DNA from: Kiritimatiellia bacterium
Lineage (GTDB): Bacteria > Verrucomicrobiota > Kiritimatiellia > CAIVKH01
Assembly: GCA_023953695.1 (NCBI GenBank)
Contig: JAMLJG010000004.1
Coordinates: 107,171 to 171,170 of the forward strand
Reading direction: 5' to 3'
Length of the DNA: 64,000 bases
Part shown: piece after piece, positions 26,343-35,069 of the stretch
Layout: each line of letters opens with the position of its first letter
Numbering within the stretch: the stretch's first letter is position 1
Notes under the pieces: generated by a model
The model's database searches: none
The model's input: the letters and a program-made list of their open reading frames with translations, nothing else
What the model was told of the DNA's origin: nothing
Translations under genes and position numbers: made by a program

Positions 26343-26482
26343 GGCGGTTTGAGCCAAACCGCCCTACCTTTTGGATGAAGGCGTGAGTGGGTGGGTTTGG
26401 CGGCGTCTTGGGGTCAAGTCGCCTTACCATTTGTGAATGATTCGCGGGGCGGTGTGGGTAGGGCGCGTTGGCCCAACGCGCC
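26343..26482. repeat. Cluster of three GTAG-tagged REP-like hairpins
   Basis: Copy 1 (26343-26368, minus orientation) is GGTAG plus a 9-bp stem GGCGGTTTG/CAAACCGCC. Copy 2 (26402-26428, minus) is GGTAA plus GGCGaCTTG/CAAGaCGCC-type arms with one mismatch. Copy 3 (26457-26482, plus) is GGTAG plus GGCGCGTTG/CAACGCGCC. A GTAG-type tag before an imperfect palindrome is the signature of REP elements mobilised by RAYT transposases. The loops and stems vary while the frame is kept. The surrounding 25972-26577 has no supportable gene. Confidence 0.6.
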
Positions 26483-26577
26483 GGAGCGGATTCGGGTGTG
26501 AGCGAGGGGGGTATCGCCGAAACGAGTGGCGGCGGTTTGTGGGTGGATTGTGGGTGGAGAGCCGCCGTTTGCCTGGG

Positions 26578-26663
26578 TGGTGGTGGGAGAAGGATTCGAA
26601 CCTTCGAAGGCGTGAGCCGTCAGATTTACAGTCTGATGCGTTTGTCCACTTCGCTATCCCACC
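26578..26663 (-). tRNA. tRNA-Tyr (anticodon GTA)
   Basis: On the minus strand the acceptor GGTGGGA pairs with TCCCACC. The anticodon arm TCAGA-CTGTAAA-TCTGA carries GTA, the long variable arm is typical of bacterial tRNA-Tyr, and the T-arm is GAAGG-TTCGAAT-CCTTC. The CCA end is encoded. Confidence 0.96.
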
Positions 26664-26816
26664 CCAGCGTTGAGTCTGTTCGAGGGTCAGACTCGTATCG
26701 CCAGTGACTGGCAAGGGAGGCGGTGATAGCGGATCGCCGGGGGTTTTGCAAGTCTGGTTTGATTGGCGAGGTGGGTTTGTGAGTGGGGTGGGGGATATTG
26801 TTCGCGGTTGCGCGGG

Positions 26817-27203
26817 TTAGTCCAGTTCGCGGTCGGCGAGGTCGTCTTCGTCGAGGCCGAGGTAGTGGCCGAGTTCGTGGAGGAGGGTGCGCCGCACTTC
26901 TTCGCGGTAGAAGTGGGGGTCTTGGTTGGCGTAGTCCCAGATATTTTCCAGGTAGAGGATTATTTGGGCGGGGAGGTGGTGTGCGCCGGCGTAGGCGTCG
27001 GGGTAGGTTTCGCCGATGAAGAGGCCGAGGGTGTCGGCTTCGATTTGTTCGGCTTGTATGGCGGGGGATGGGATGCGCTCGTAGAGGATGGGGATGCGGT
27101 TGGCTTTGGCGCGGAGGGGTGTGGGCAGGGCGCGGAGTGTGCGTTGGACTTCCTGTTCGGCGGTGGCGAGGAGGCGTTGGAAGCGTGAGTCGGGTTGGGG
27201 CAT
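26817..27203 (-). CDS. Zincin-like metallopeptidase-family protein
   Basis: 128 residues. The zinc motif LLHELGHYLGLDEDDL near the C-terminus is the HExxHxxGxxE/D type. PDAYAGAHHLPAQIILYLENI is typical of the small Zincin_1 (PF06262-like) proteins. There is no signal peptide, so it is cytosolic. It starts at ATG 27203 and is divergent from the STAS gene. Biological role is unknown. Confidence 0.78.
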   Translation of the reverse strand: MPQPDSRFQRLLATAEQEVQRTLRALPTPLRAKANRIPILYERIPSPAIQAEQIEADTLGLFIGETYPDAYAGAHHLPAQIILYLENIWDYANQDPHFYREEVRRTLLHELGHYLGLDEDDLADRELD

Positions 27204-27327
27204 GTCGGGTTGGAGGATGGCAAAGGATGGGGGGTGTTCAATCAGATTTTATGGTGCGATGCGGACTTTGGGGGTTGATGAATGGCGGGGGTTCTTTCTA
27301 CTATTGCCTCAGGCAGGGTGGAGGTTC

Positions 27328-27678
27328 ATGACGAAACCGGTTTTGACAGTGGCGGTTGAAGAAGAGGGGTCCGTTTCCGTTGCGGTGCTTTGCGGGCCTG
27401 TGGATTCGGCGACGATTGAGCAGTTGCGCGAGACGCTGGATCCGATTTGCCTGCCGCCGGGGCGGCGGGTGCTGTTGGATTGTCGGCGGTTGACGTATTT
27501 GAACAGCCGGGCGATTGGGCTCATTATGAAGTATCATCGCGGGTTGATGCTGACGCGCGGGCGCTTGGTTTTGTCGGGTTTGAATGAGCGCTTGGTGCGC
27601 ACGTTGGATTTGTTGCAGTTGGGGAAGTCGCTGGTTGTATTTCCGACTCGGGAAGAGGCGATGAATGCGCTGCAGTAG
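27328..27678 (+). CDS. STAS-domain anti-sigma-factor antagonist
   Basis: 116 residues, one STAS domain. VSVAVLCGPVDSATIEQL opens it. RRVLLDCRRLTYLNSRAIGLIM carries the conserved Ser that a cognate kinase would phosphorylate (LNSRAIG), and RLVLSGLNERLVRTLDLLQL follows. GGAGG lies 4-5 nt before ATG 27328. It is followed after 24 nt by a SpoIIE-type phosphatase that probably dephosphorylates it. Confidence 0.87.
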   Translation: MTKPVLTVAVEEEGSVSVAVLCGPVDSATIEQLRETLDPICLPPGRRVLLDCRRLTYLNSRAIGLIMKYHRGLMLTRGRLVLSGLNERLVRTLDLLQLGKSLVVFPTREEAMNALQ

Positions 27679-27702
27679 CGCGCGTTCATTCGGCAAGAGC
27701 GC

Positions 27703-29637
27703 ATGAGATTCGCGCACAAGATTTTGCTGCACAGCTTTGCGCTGATTCTCGCTGCGGGTCTGGGGATCACGCTGGTCACCGCGCATCAGTTTCAGACGCA
27801 TTTGTATGCGCGCGAGTTCGATAGCGCGTTCACGGCGTATCTCGCGGGGGTGAACTATCTGGCGGCGCACTATAAGACGAAGGATTCGCGTTTTGTCCGG
27901 TCTACGCTCAATTTTGTGCTGCATGAAAAGTTTCTGCGTATGGAGGGGCCGGATTATCCGGTGGTTTCGCATCAGCCCAAGGCGCTGTGGGTGTATGACC
28001 CGGATGGGCATCTGCTGTATGAGTATTCGACCGATCCTGCGCTGACGGCGATGGCGCGGCTGGCGCCGGCCGATTTTCCGGTGCGCTTTCAGCAGGGTTA
28101 TCGCAAGGAGTCTCGGATGATCCGGATGGCGGGGCCGCTTTCAACGGATGGGAGCGTTCCGGGTTTTGTGGTGATGTATTTCCCGAGCGAGATCGAGGCG
28201 GAGTCGCGCGCGCTTTATCGGCAGTCGTTCACGGTCATGGGGTTGATTTGTTTGATTGCGATTGTGTTGTCCTACCTGTTCGCGCGGCGGGCGCTCCGGC
28301 CGATTGAGGCGTTGACCCGCGCGGCGCGGAAGGTGCACGACGGGGATTTGGAGCAGCAGGTTCCGGTGACGACGAATGACGAGATCGGGCTGTTGGGTGA
28401 GACGTTTAACGAGATGATTTCGTCGCTGGTGCGCCGCATTGCGTTGATGCATAGGCTGCAGGAATGGACGGTGCGGATCAGCAAGCAGTTTGAGTCGGAG
28501 GATTTGTTCGAGGACTTGGTCGAGATGTTTTGTCGCATGACGCAGGCGTCGTTTGTGCGGCTCTATATTTCGCAGCCGGCGGGCACTCCGGTGCGGTTGG
28601 CGGGCGAGCGTGGGATCCGCGCGGGTGGGGAGCGGACGGGGATGGCTCGGCGCGCGTATGAGACGGGGCGGAGTCAGTATCGGGTGGCGGATGGCGTGAT
28701 ATCGGAAGAGGGGGCGCACGCGCAGGAGATGGCGGTTGCATTGGCGGTTGGCTCCAAGCGGTGGGGGGCGATTCATCTCGGGCCGCGCGCCAAGGGCGAG
28801 CTTTATACGGAAGAGACCATCGGCATGGTCGAGACGTTGGCTCGGCACACGGCGATGGCGATTGAGAATACTCAGCTTTATGAGGCGGAGGCGGAGCGCG
28901 ATCGCGTGCAGCAGGAAATGAAGTGGGCGCGCGACATTCAGCAGTCGCTGTTGCCGCGCATCATGCCTGAGGTGTCGGGCTATCAGATTTTTGGTGTGAG
29001 CGTGTCCGCGCTCGAGGTGGGGGGGGACTATTTCGATATTGTTCCGATCGGCGATCAGTGGAGTTGCATCATTGGCGATGTGTCGGGCAAGGGGGTTCCG
29101 GCGGCGATGATTATGAGCATTGTCCGCTCGCTGATTCACACCTATTCAGAAATGGCCTCGGACCCGCGCGAGGTGATTTGCCGTGTGAATCGCAAGCTGA
29201 CGCCGGATTTGGAGGCGGAGATGTTTGTGACACTTTCCGCTCTGACGTTTGATCCGGTCAGTCATCGCGCGACGGTGGTTCGGGCGGGTCACGAGCCTTT
29301 TTTCCTTGTTCGCGCGAATGGCGAGTTGGAGCGCTTGCAACCGCCGGGCACGGCGATGGGTTTGACCGATGTTCCGCTGTTTGAGGAGTTGTTGGAAACG
29401 ACATCTATTGCGTTTGATCCGGGGGATGTCTTGGTATTGTTCACCGATGGCATCACGGAGGCCCAGAATCGGGAGGGTGTCGAGTTGGGTTATGATCGGT
29501 TTGCGGCGATGGCGCAGGCGCATGCGAAGTTGCCGGTGCCGGAGATGGTCGCGGCGCTGGTGAAGGATGTTCAGGATTTTATCGGTGGCGCCGCACAGGC
29601 GGATGACATCACGCTGTTGGTGATTCGGCGGGAATAG
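27703..29637 (+). CDS. Membrane sensor phosphatase: HAMP, GAF, SpoIIE (PPM-type) domains
   Basis: 644 residues. An N-terminal membrane helix (7-27), a ~150-residue periplasmic sensor, a second helix (VMGLICLIAIVLSYLFA, about 172-190), HAMP (RRALRPIEALTRAARKVHDG), a GAF-like domain (about 265-390) and a C-terminal PP2C/SpoIIE phosphatase are visible. The phosphatase shows VGGDYFDIVPIG, IIGDVSGKGVPAAMIM, LVLFTDGITEAQN and ADDITLLVIRR, with metal-binding Asp residues intact. It should act on the phosphorylated STAS partner encoded just upstream, in a partner-switching pathway. Confidence 0.92.
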   Translation: MRFAHKILLHSFALILAAGLGITLVTAHQFQTHLYAREFDSAFTAYLAGVNYLAAHYKTKDSRFVRSTLNFVLHEKFLRMEGPDYPVVSHQPKALWVYDPDGHLLYEYSTDPALTAMARLAPADFPVRFQQGYRKESRMIRMAGPLSTDGSVPGFVVMYFPSEIEAESRALYRQSFTVMGLICLIAIVLSYLFARRALRPIEALTRAARKVHDGDLEQQVPVTTNDEIGLLGETFNEMISSLVRRIALMHRLQEWTVRISKQFESEDLFEDLVEMFCRMTQASFVRLYISQPAGTPVRLAGERGIRAGGERTGMARRAYETGRSQYRVADGVISEEGAHAQEMAVALAVGSKRWGAIHLGPRAKGELYTEETIGMVETLARHTAMAIENTQLYEAEAERDRVQQEMKWARDIQQSLLPRIMPEVSGYQIFGVSVSALEVGGDYFDIVPIGDQWSCIIGDVSGKGVPAAMIMSIVRSLIHTYSEMASDPREVICRVNRKLTPDLEAEMFVTLSALTFDPVSHRATVVRAGHEPFFLVRANGELERLQPPGTAMGLTDVPLFEELLETTSIAFDPGDVLVLFTDGITEAQNREGVELGYDRFAAMAQAHAKLPVPEMVAALVKDVQDFIGGAAQADDITLLVIRRE

Positions 29638-29670
29638 AGAAATGGGTCTGTCGGTGCGGATGAAGTGGGG

Positions 29671-29901
29671 TTATTTTGCTGCGCGTGAGCGCGAGCTGGA
29701 GGCGGAGGGGGGCAGATTGAGTTTGCTCATTTCGGCGGCAAAACACTCCGGACAATAGCTGTGTGAAATGGTGTTGATGTGACCCGGTTTCACATCCATC
29801 CACTTGCCGCAGCGCGAGCATTTCACGTACATCAATTCGGCGGGGTCTCCGCCTGTTTGAGATGCGCTCTGCGAACTATTCTTGGACGTTAAATCTGACA
29901 C
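29671..29901 (-). CDS. Small zinc-finger protein
   Basis: 76 residues. YVKCSRCGKWMDVKPGHINTIS-type spacing then SYCPECFAAEM gives a C-x2-C...C-x2-C ribbon in the middle, and the ends are Ser-rich and disordered. The start is GTG 29901 behind GGGGG; an internal ATG would keep the ribbon. It is downstream of ettA on the same strand and converges on the phosphatase. It could be a regulator of translation or transcription, but no family is recognised. Confidence 0.62.
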   Translation of the reverse strand: MSDLTSKNSSQSASQTGGDPAELMYVKCSRCGKWMDVKPGHINTISHSYCPECFAAEMSKLNLPPSASSSRSRAAK

Positions 29902-29923
29902 ACTGCCCCCGAGACGGATATTC

Positions 29924-29951
29924 AGCTGGATATCTTCTCAATTATCCAGCT
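29924..29951. other. 9-bp perfect inverted repeat after ettA
   Basis: AGCTGGATA and TATCCAGCT enclose a 10-nt loop, starting 4 nt after the ettA stop. There is no T-run on the ettA strand. It may therefore stabilise the transcript end or mark a boundary with the zinc-finger gene, rather than terminate intrinsically. Confidence 0.45.
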
Positions 29952-29954
29952 TAA

Positions 29955-31631
29955 TTATGCGTGGCGGATGGGGCGGAAGTGCACGCGGGTGGGGCGGTCG
30001 GCGGCGGGGCCGAGCAGGCGGCGGCGCTGTTCCTGGTAGGCGTCGTAGTTGCCTTCGAACCAGGTCACTTTGCTATCGCCTTCAAAGGCGAGGATGTGGG
30101 TGGCGATGCGATCGAGGAACCAGCGGTCGTGGCTGATGACCACGGCGCAGCCGCCGAAGCTGAGGAGGCCCTCTTCCAGCGAGCGGAGGGTGTCCACATC
30201 GAGATCGTTGGTGGGTTCGTCGAGGAGGAGGAGGTTTCCTCCGCCGCGCAGCAGTTTGGCGAGGTGGAGGCGATTGCGTTCGCCGCCGGAGAGTTGGGTG
30301 ACTTTCTTTTGTTGATCGCCGCCGCGGAAGTTGAAGCGCGCGCAATAGGCGCGGCTGTTCATGGATTTTCCGCCGAGGTCGAGGAACTCCATGCCGCCGG
30401 AGATTTCTTCATACACCGTGTGGTTGGGGTTTAGCGAATCGCGGAATTGGTCCACGTAGGAAACGCGAACGGTTGGGCCGACGGTGAGCGTGCCGCTGGT
30501 GGGGGTGTCCTGGCCGACGATCATGCGGAACAGGGTGGTTTTGCCCGCGCCGTTGCCGCCGATGACGCCGACAATTCCGCCACGGGGCAGATCGAAGTTC
30601 ACATTTTCCATCAGCAGGCGATCGCCAAAGGCCTTGCTCAAACCTGCGGCGCGCACGACGAGGTCGCCGAGTCGCTCACCAGATGGGATTTGGATTTGCA
30701 GGCTATCCTCGCGAGTGTCCACTTGTTGGCTGGCGAGTTCTTCGTAGCGTTGGAGTCGGGCTTTGTTGCGCGCGCGGCGGGCGCCGGGGTTCATGCGCAC
30801 CCAGGCCAACTCTTGTTCGAGCAGTTTGCTGCGGGCCTGTGCGGCTTTGGACTCGCGTTCCTGGAGGGCTTGTTTCTGTTCGAGCCAGGCGGCGTAGTTG
30901 CCTTTGTAGGGATAGGCGTGGCCGCCATCGAGTTCCAAAATCCATTCGGTGACGTTGGAGAGGAAGTAGCGGTCGTGGGTGACGACGACGATGGTGCCGG
31001 TGAATTTCTTGAGGAACTCTTCGAGCCATGCGACGGAGTCGGCGTCGAGGTGGTTGGTTGGCTCGTCGAGTAGGAGGACGTCGGGGTTGGAGAGGAGGAG
31101 TCGGCAAAGCGCGACGCGGCGGCGTTCGCCGCCGGATATTTCGGTGACCTTGGCGGTCGGCGGCGGGAGGCGGAGGGCCTCCATCGCCATTTCCACTTGG
31201 TGGTCGAGCTCCCAGAGATCGTGTGTGTCAATGATGGTTTGGAGGCGATCCATTTCGTCGCTGAGCTTGTCGCGTTCGGCATCGGTGAGGTCATTGCCGA
31301 GTTGGTCACAAATTTCGTCGTAGCGCTCGAGGACCTTGCGCGCCTCGGCGACGCCGTCTTGGACGTTGCCCATCACATCTTTTTCCGGGTCGAGTTGCGG
31401 TTCCTGCGCGAGGTAGCCGATCTTGGTGTTCTTCGCGACCTGTGCTTCGCCCATGAAATCTTTGTCTATGCCCGCCATGATGCGGAGCAGGGTGGATTTG
31501 CCTGCGCCGTTGCCGCCGATCACGCCAATTTTGGCGCCGAAGAAGAACGCGAGTGTGACGTCTTCGAGGATGTTCGTCTTGTTGTATTGCTTGGTCAGTT
31601 GCTGCAGATTAAAAACGTATTCACCGGCCAT
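29955..31631 (-). CDS. ettA: Energy-dependent translational throttle protein, ABC-F ATPase
   Basis: 558 residues. Two ABC domains have Walker [10 protein letters not shown] (about 40) and GGNGAGKTT (about 350). Signatures are [10 protein letters not shown] and [10 protein letters not shown], Walker B motifs [14 protein letters not shown] and [14 protein letters not shown]. The linker has the EttA-type arm [20 protein letters not shown]. Length matches E. coli EttA (about 555). It binds the ribosomal E site and gates the first elongation steps according to ATP/ADP. There are no membrane domains. Confidence 0.96.
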   Translation of the reverse strand: MAGEYVFNLQQLTKQYNKTNILEDVTLAFFFGAKIGVIGGNGAGKSTLLRIMAGIDKDFMGEAQVAKNTKIGYLAQEPQLDPEKDVMGNVQDGVAEARKVLERYDEICDQLGNDLTDAERDKLSDEMDRLQTIIDTHDLWELDHQVEMAMEALRLPPPTAKVTEISGGERRRVALCRLLLSNPDVLLLDEPTNHLDADSVAWLEEFLKKFTGTIVVVTHDRYFLSNVTEWILELDGGHAYPYKGNYAAWLEQKQALQERESKAAQARSKLLEQELAWVRMNPGARRARNKARLQRYEELASQQVDTREDSLQIQIPSGERLGDLVVRAAGLSKAFGDRLLMENVNFDLPRGGIVGVIGGNGAGKTTLFRMIVGQDTPTSGTLTVGPTVRVSYVDQFRDSLNPNHTVYEEISGGMEFLDLGGKSMNSRAYCARFNFRGGDQQKKVTQLSGGERNRLHLAKLLRGGGNLLLLDEPTNDLDVDTLRSLEEGLLSFGGCAVVISHDRWFLDRIATHILAFEGDSKVTWFEGNYDAYQEQRRRLLGPAADRPTRVHFRPIRHA

Positions 31632-31699
31632 GATTGCATCTCCATTGAGGCGGCAACCTTACGCAAGTGTGCGGGCGGGGCAAGCCGAAAGCGGTGGGG

Positions 31700-32395
31700 C
31701 TATTGGCGCTGGACGCGGAGGTCGCGGACAGCAATTTGTCGCGCGGGGATGTTGGCCCCGGGGCTGATGAAGCGTATTTCCCGAATTTGCGTCCAATCCA
31801 GTGGCCGGTCGGCGTCGGGGTGCGGAACGGCGCCGAGTTCATGGACATCGGGATCGGCATCCAACACCTCGCCGGGCGGGAAGGCGGAGAGGGGCACCTT
31901 CACGGTTTGCCAGCCGTCATCGTTCTTGGGGGCGAATGAAGCCAGCGGCACATCGGCGAGGGCTGGCTGGCCGGTCTCCGGTTGGTCGAGGAGGGCGACG
32001 GAGAGGAACCGAGCGATGCTGGCGGGTTGAAGGCGGAAGACCAGATTCATGCGGTCTTTGTGCGGTGCGAGGTTGAGCGCTTTGCGCAGAACGACGCCCG
32101 TGTAGGCATAGCGCCGCGGCGGAAAGCGCATTTGCCAGTTGAGCCCCTTTTCATTCCAGACCAGCGCTTGCTGAGTGATGGATTGCGGATAGGAGCGTTC
32201 CGACTGCAGTTTGCGGGGGGAATCGAGCACTTCGATTCGGAACGGCACGCGGAGGTCGGGCGGCGCGTCCTTCGATGCCGAAGAGGGAGAGGGGGGGCTG
32301 CGCAGCGGGGTGGCGGTGTCAACCCATTTTGCCACGCTGCAACTGGTCAGCGGGATTAATACGGATAATAGAATAGCGGAATAGACGGCTCGCAT
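31700..32395 (-). CDS. Lipoprotein of unknown function
   Basis: 231 residues. The signal peptide MRAVYSAILLSVLIPLTSC ends in a lipobox (LTSC). The mature part is beta-rich (VPFRIEVLDSPRKL, WQTVKVPLSAFPPGEVLD, IREIRFISPGANI), with features of a jelly-roll/carbohydrate-binding-like sandwich. ATG 32395 was chosen; further upstream the frame runs through tRNA-Cys. No clear family is recognised. Confidence 0.68.
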   Translation of the reverse strand: MRAVYSAILLSVLIPLTSCSVAKWVDTATPLRSPPSPSSASKDAPPDLRVPFRIEVLDSPRKLQSERSYPQSITQQALVWNEKGLNWQMRFPPRRYAYTGVVLRKALNLAPHKDRMNLVFRLQPASIARFLSVALLDQPETGQPALADVPLASFAPKNDDGWQTVKVPLSAFPPGEVLDADPDVHELGAVPHPDADRPLDWTQIREIRFISPGANIPARQIAVRDLRVQRQ

Positions 32396-32514
32396 GGTCG
32401 GTTCCGGGGGTCGAGAATAGGCCTGAAGCGGGGCGGTGGCGACAGAAATCGCGCGGCAAGAAAAAGTGGATTGCAGTGCACGGTGTGGTATCGTACACCT
32501 TCGCTTCTTCGTGA

Positions 32515-32589
32515 GGCGCGGTAGCCAAGTGGTAAGGCGGAGGTCTGCAAAACCTCTATTCGTGGGTTCGATTCCCACCCGCGCCTCCA
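32515..32589 (+). tRNA. tRNA-Cys (anticodon GCA)
   Basis: The acceptor GGCGCGG pairs with CCGCGCC. The anticodon arm GAGGT-CTGCAAA-ACCTC carries GCA, and the T-arm is GTGGG-TTCGATT-CCCAC. Discriminator T is followed by an encoded CCA. A T7 run directly downstream could end transcription. Confidence 0.97.
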
Positions 32590-32707
32590 ATTTTTTTAAT
32601 CCCGTGTTGGGCGAGGGGAATATGGGCATGTCCTCCCTCGCATCGCGCTCGTTCTTCCGCGCTCTTGCTATTGAAGCGCGGGGCGAAGCAACGCATACTG
32701 GCGGCGG

Positions 32708-33496
32708 ATGAAGCTTGTGAGCGGCATAGGGGCGTGGGTGGTTCGGCGGGTGGCTTCGCTATCGCGTTTGATTGCGGTGGCGTGGACGGTGGTGGTGTCG
32801 GCTGTGCAGCCGCGCTTTTGGCCGGTGCCGGCGCGCAACGTGTTGGCGCGTCAGATTTTGTTCACGGGTTTCGAGGCGAGCCGCTTCATTTCTCTCATTT
32901 CACTGATGGTGGGGATTGCCGTGGTGGTGCAGGCGCAGGTGGCGTTGGCGAAGGTGGGTCAGAGCGGCTTGCTGGGGCCCATCTTAGTGATGGTGATCAT
33001 TCGCGAGGTGGGGCCCCTGCTGACGAACTTCATTGTGATTGGCCGGAGTGGAACGGCGATGACAACGGAGTTGGCGAATATGAAGGTGAACGGCGAGGTG
33101 GCGCTGCTGGATGCGCAGGGGTTGGATCCGTTTGTGTATCTGGTGATGCCGCGCGTGTTGGGGGCGGCGATTTCGATTTTCTGCCTGACGATCATTTTTA
33201 TCGCCGTTTCCTTCGTCAGCGGCTTTGTGTTTGGCCTGTTGTTGGGCGCGAATACGGGGAATCCCGGGATGTTCATCCGCAGTATTTTTGGCGCGCTGAC
33301 GAAGGCGGATGTGTTCAATCTGCTCATCAAGGCGTTTGTGCCGGGGCTGCTGATGGGTTCGATTTGCTGTGTGGAGGGGTTGAGCGTTGGCGGCGCGGTG
33401 ACGGAGGTGCCTCAGGCGGCCACGCGCGCGGTGATGAGGTCCACTGCGGCGCTGTTCATCACCTCGGCTCTGGTTTCGCTGGTGACCTATCTATGA
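32708..33496 (+). CDS. MlaE-family ABC permease
   Basis: 262 residues with about five or six membrane helices. FTGFEASRFISLISLMVGIA, VIIREVGPLLTNFIVIGRSG and ANMKVNGEVALLDAQGLDPF are the family's conserved core. It is the inner-membrane channel for phospholipid traffic between the two membranes. It opens a four-gene operon in which every junction is an ATGA overlap. Confidence 0.9.
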   Translation: MKLVSGIGAWVVRRVASLSRLIAVAWTVVVSAVQPRFWPVPARNVLARQILFTGFEASRFISLISLMVGIAVVVQAQVALAKVGQSGLLGPILVMVIIREVGPLLTNFIVIGRSGTAMTTELANMKVNGEVALLDAQGLDPFVYLVMPRVLGAAISIFCLTIIFIAVSFVSGFVFGLLLGANTGNPGMFIRSIFGALTKADVFNLLIKAFVPGLLMGSICCVEGLSVGGAVTEVPQAATRAVMRSTAALFITSALVSLVTYL

Positions 33497-34185
33497 GCGC
33501 GATTTTGGAAATGCGCGACGTTTCGTTTGCGATCGAGCAGCCGTATGAGTGCGAGCTGAGTGGGTTTTCGTTGCGTTTGGAGCCGGGGGAGCTGTGCTTG
33601 ATTGCGCCACCACCGGGCCGATTTGCGACGCCGATTGCGGATTTGTCGTGCGGGATTGTGGAGCCGGAGCAGGGCGTTGTTGTGTTTGATGGAGTCGAGT
33701 GGCCCGCGCGTTCGCCGCTGGCGGCATCGGCGGCGCGGGGTCGAGTGGGCCGGGTGTTTGAGCGCTCGGGGTGGTTGAGCAATCTCGATATGGATGAGAA
33801 TATTACGCTGGCGCAGCGATATCATCTGCATCGCGAACCCGAAGACGCGCTGCAGGAAGCGCAAGCGCTGGCGACCGAATTGGGGCTGGGTGAACTGCCT
33901 CAGGGCCGCCCGGCGCATGTGGGCCGCGAAGAGTTGCTGAAGGCGCAGTGGGTGCGCGCGCTGCTGGGCAAGCCCATGCTCTTGTTGCTGGAGCGGCCCC
34001 TACGCGACCTGGCACCCGCCGAAGGCGCGCCGTTTGTGCGAGCGGTCAATCGCTTGCGCGAGCGAGAGGGCTCGGCCGTGATTTGGATTACGGGGACGTT
34101 TGATCGAATGGAGGATTCCGCGTTGCGACCGACTCGAAAATGTGCGATGGAAGGGGGCGCGTTGCGCGATCTCGTGGAGTTATGA
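33493..34185 (+). CDS. MlaF-position ABC ATPase homologue with degenerate catalytic motifs
   Basis: 230 residues, collinear with MlaF. The expected Walker A is APPPGRFATP (no GKS/T) and the Q-loop is VFERSGWLSNLD. The signature is HVGREELLKAQWVRAL (no SGG), Walker B LLLLERPL lacks Asp, and the H-loop region WITGTFDRMED lacks His. The fold is therefore conserved while ATP hydrolysis is not expected. Frame and codon bias are intact and both ends overlap neighbours by 4 nt, so this is not a pseudogene. A true ATPase may be supplied from elsewhere. Confidence 0.82.
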   Translation: MSAILEMRDVSFAIEQPYECELSGFSLRLEPGELCLIAPPPGRFATPIADLSCGIVEPEQGVVVFDGVEWPARSPLAASAARGRVGRVFERSGWLSNLDMDENITLAQRYHLHREPEDALQEAQALATELGLGELPQGRPAHVGREELLKAQWVRALLGKPMLLLLERPLRDLAPAEGAPFVRAVNRLREREGSAVIWITGTFDRMEDSALRPTRKCAMEGGALRDLVEL

Positions 34186-35069
34186 AAAAACCGTTCAAGT
34201 TTCGCCATGTGAATGAAATCGTCGGCCTCTTTGTCCTCGCCGTTGTTGCGGTGCTGATCGCGGGTATCATTTTGGCGGGTCGCGCGCAGGATTGGTTTGA
34301 GCCGGTGTATCGCGTGCGCCTCGATTTTCCGCCCGAAGGCTCGTTGGGTCTTCAGAAAGGCGCGGAAGTCCAGATTCTCGGCACGCGGGTGGGGCGAGTG
34401 GAGGGCATCCGGGTTTGGACGAACGGCACGATGCATGCGCGGCTGAGCATCAAGGGCGATTTCATTCGGTTTGTCCGCGAGGATTCGAAGGCGATCGTCA
34501 AAAAGAAGTTCGGCGTTGCGGGGGACTCGTATGTTGAAATCACCGAGGGGCGCGGCGAAGAACTGGGGGAGCGCCCCGCGTTGCCGGCGTTGAAGGACAC
34601 AGAGATCACGGAGGTTGCGCAGACCATTCTCAAGCAGATCCAGGAAGCGATTCTCCCGCTGCTCGAGAGCTACACGAAGTTGGCGCAGAGCCTGCAGGAC
34701 GAAAATGGCCCGCTGATGAAATTGCTCGCCAATCTCGAGACCGTTTCGCGCGGTTTGGCGGAAGGCGAGGGGAGCGCGGGCCAGTTGCTGCGCGACCCGA
34801 AGGCGGCGGAGGAGATTGAGCACATCTTGGATCAGGTCAAGGCCATTCTCGCCGACTTGAAAGAGACCAGCGCTCGGTTGCCGCCGATGGCGGCGACGGT
34901 GGGGCGCGAGGTGGATGCATTGCCGGGCACGGTTGTTCAATCGCAAGAAACGCTGCGGGAGACGGAGCGGCTTATTGAGGGCATTCAGCAGCATTGGTTA
35001 ATCCGCAACTATATTCCCAGTACAAAACTGCCGGACATGATTCCGGCCCTTGAGGCAGGTGGCCCATGA
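34182..35069 (+). CDS. MlaD-family substrate-binding (MCE-domain) protein
   Basis: 295 residues. An N-terminal membrane anchor (IVGLFVLAVVAVLIAGIIL) precedes a single MCE domain (about 45-140: LGLQKGAEVQILGTRVGRVE, KKKFGVAGDSYVEI). A long coiled-coil periplasmic part (about 150-270) follows. MCE rings bind lipids between inner and outer membrane. Overlaps of 4 nt on both sides tie it to the MlaE- and MlaF-like genes. Confidence 0.88.
   Translation: MKKPFKFRHVNEIVGLFVLAVVAVLIAGIILAGRAQDWFEPVYRVRLDFPPEGSLGLQKGAEVQILGTRVGRVEGIRVWTNGTMHARLSIKGDFIRFVREDSKAIVKKKFGVAGDSYVEITEGRGEELGERPALPALKDTEITEVAQTILKQIQEAILPLLESYTKLAQSLQDENGPLMKLLANLETVSRGLAEGEGSAGQLLRDPKAAEEIEHILDQVKAILADLKETSARLPPMAATVGREVDALPGTVVQSQETLRETERLIEGIQQHWLIRNYIPSTKLPDMIPALEAGGP

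Noticed and set aside
25972..26577. Small frames and a search for an integron integrase or attI next to the cassette array
   Set aside because: No recombinase motif, attI-like core or supported gene is visible in these 600 bp, which hold only REP-like hairpins and low-complexity sequence.
29924..29951. Inverted repeat after ettA as an intrinsic terminator
   Set aside because: The stem is perfect but no T-run follows on either transcribed strand, so it is reported only as a hairpin.
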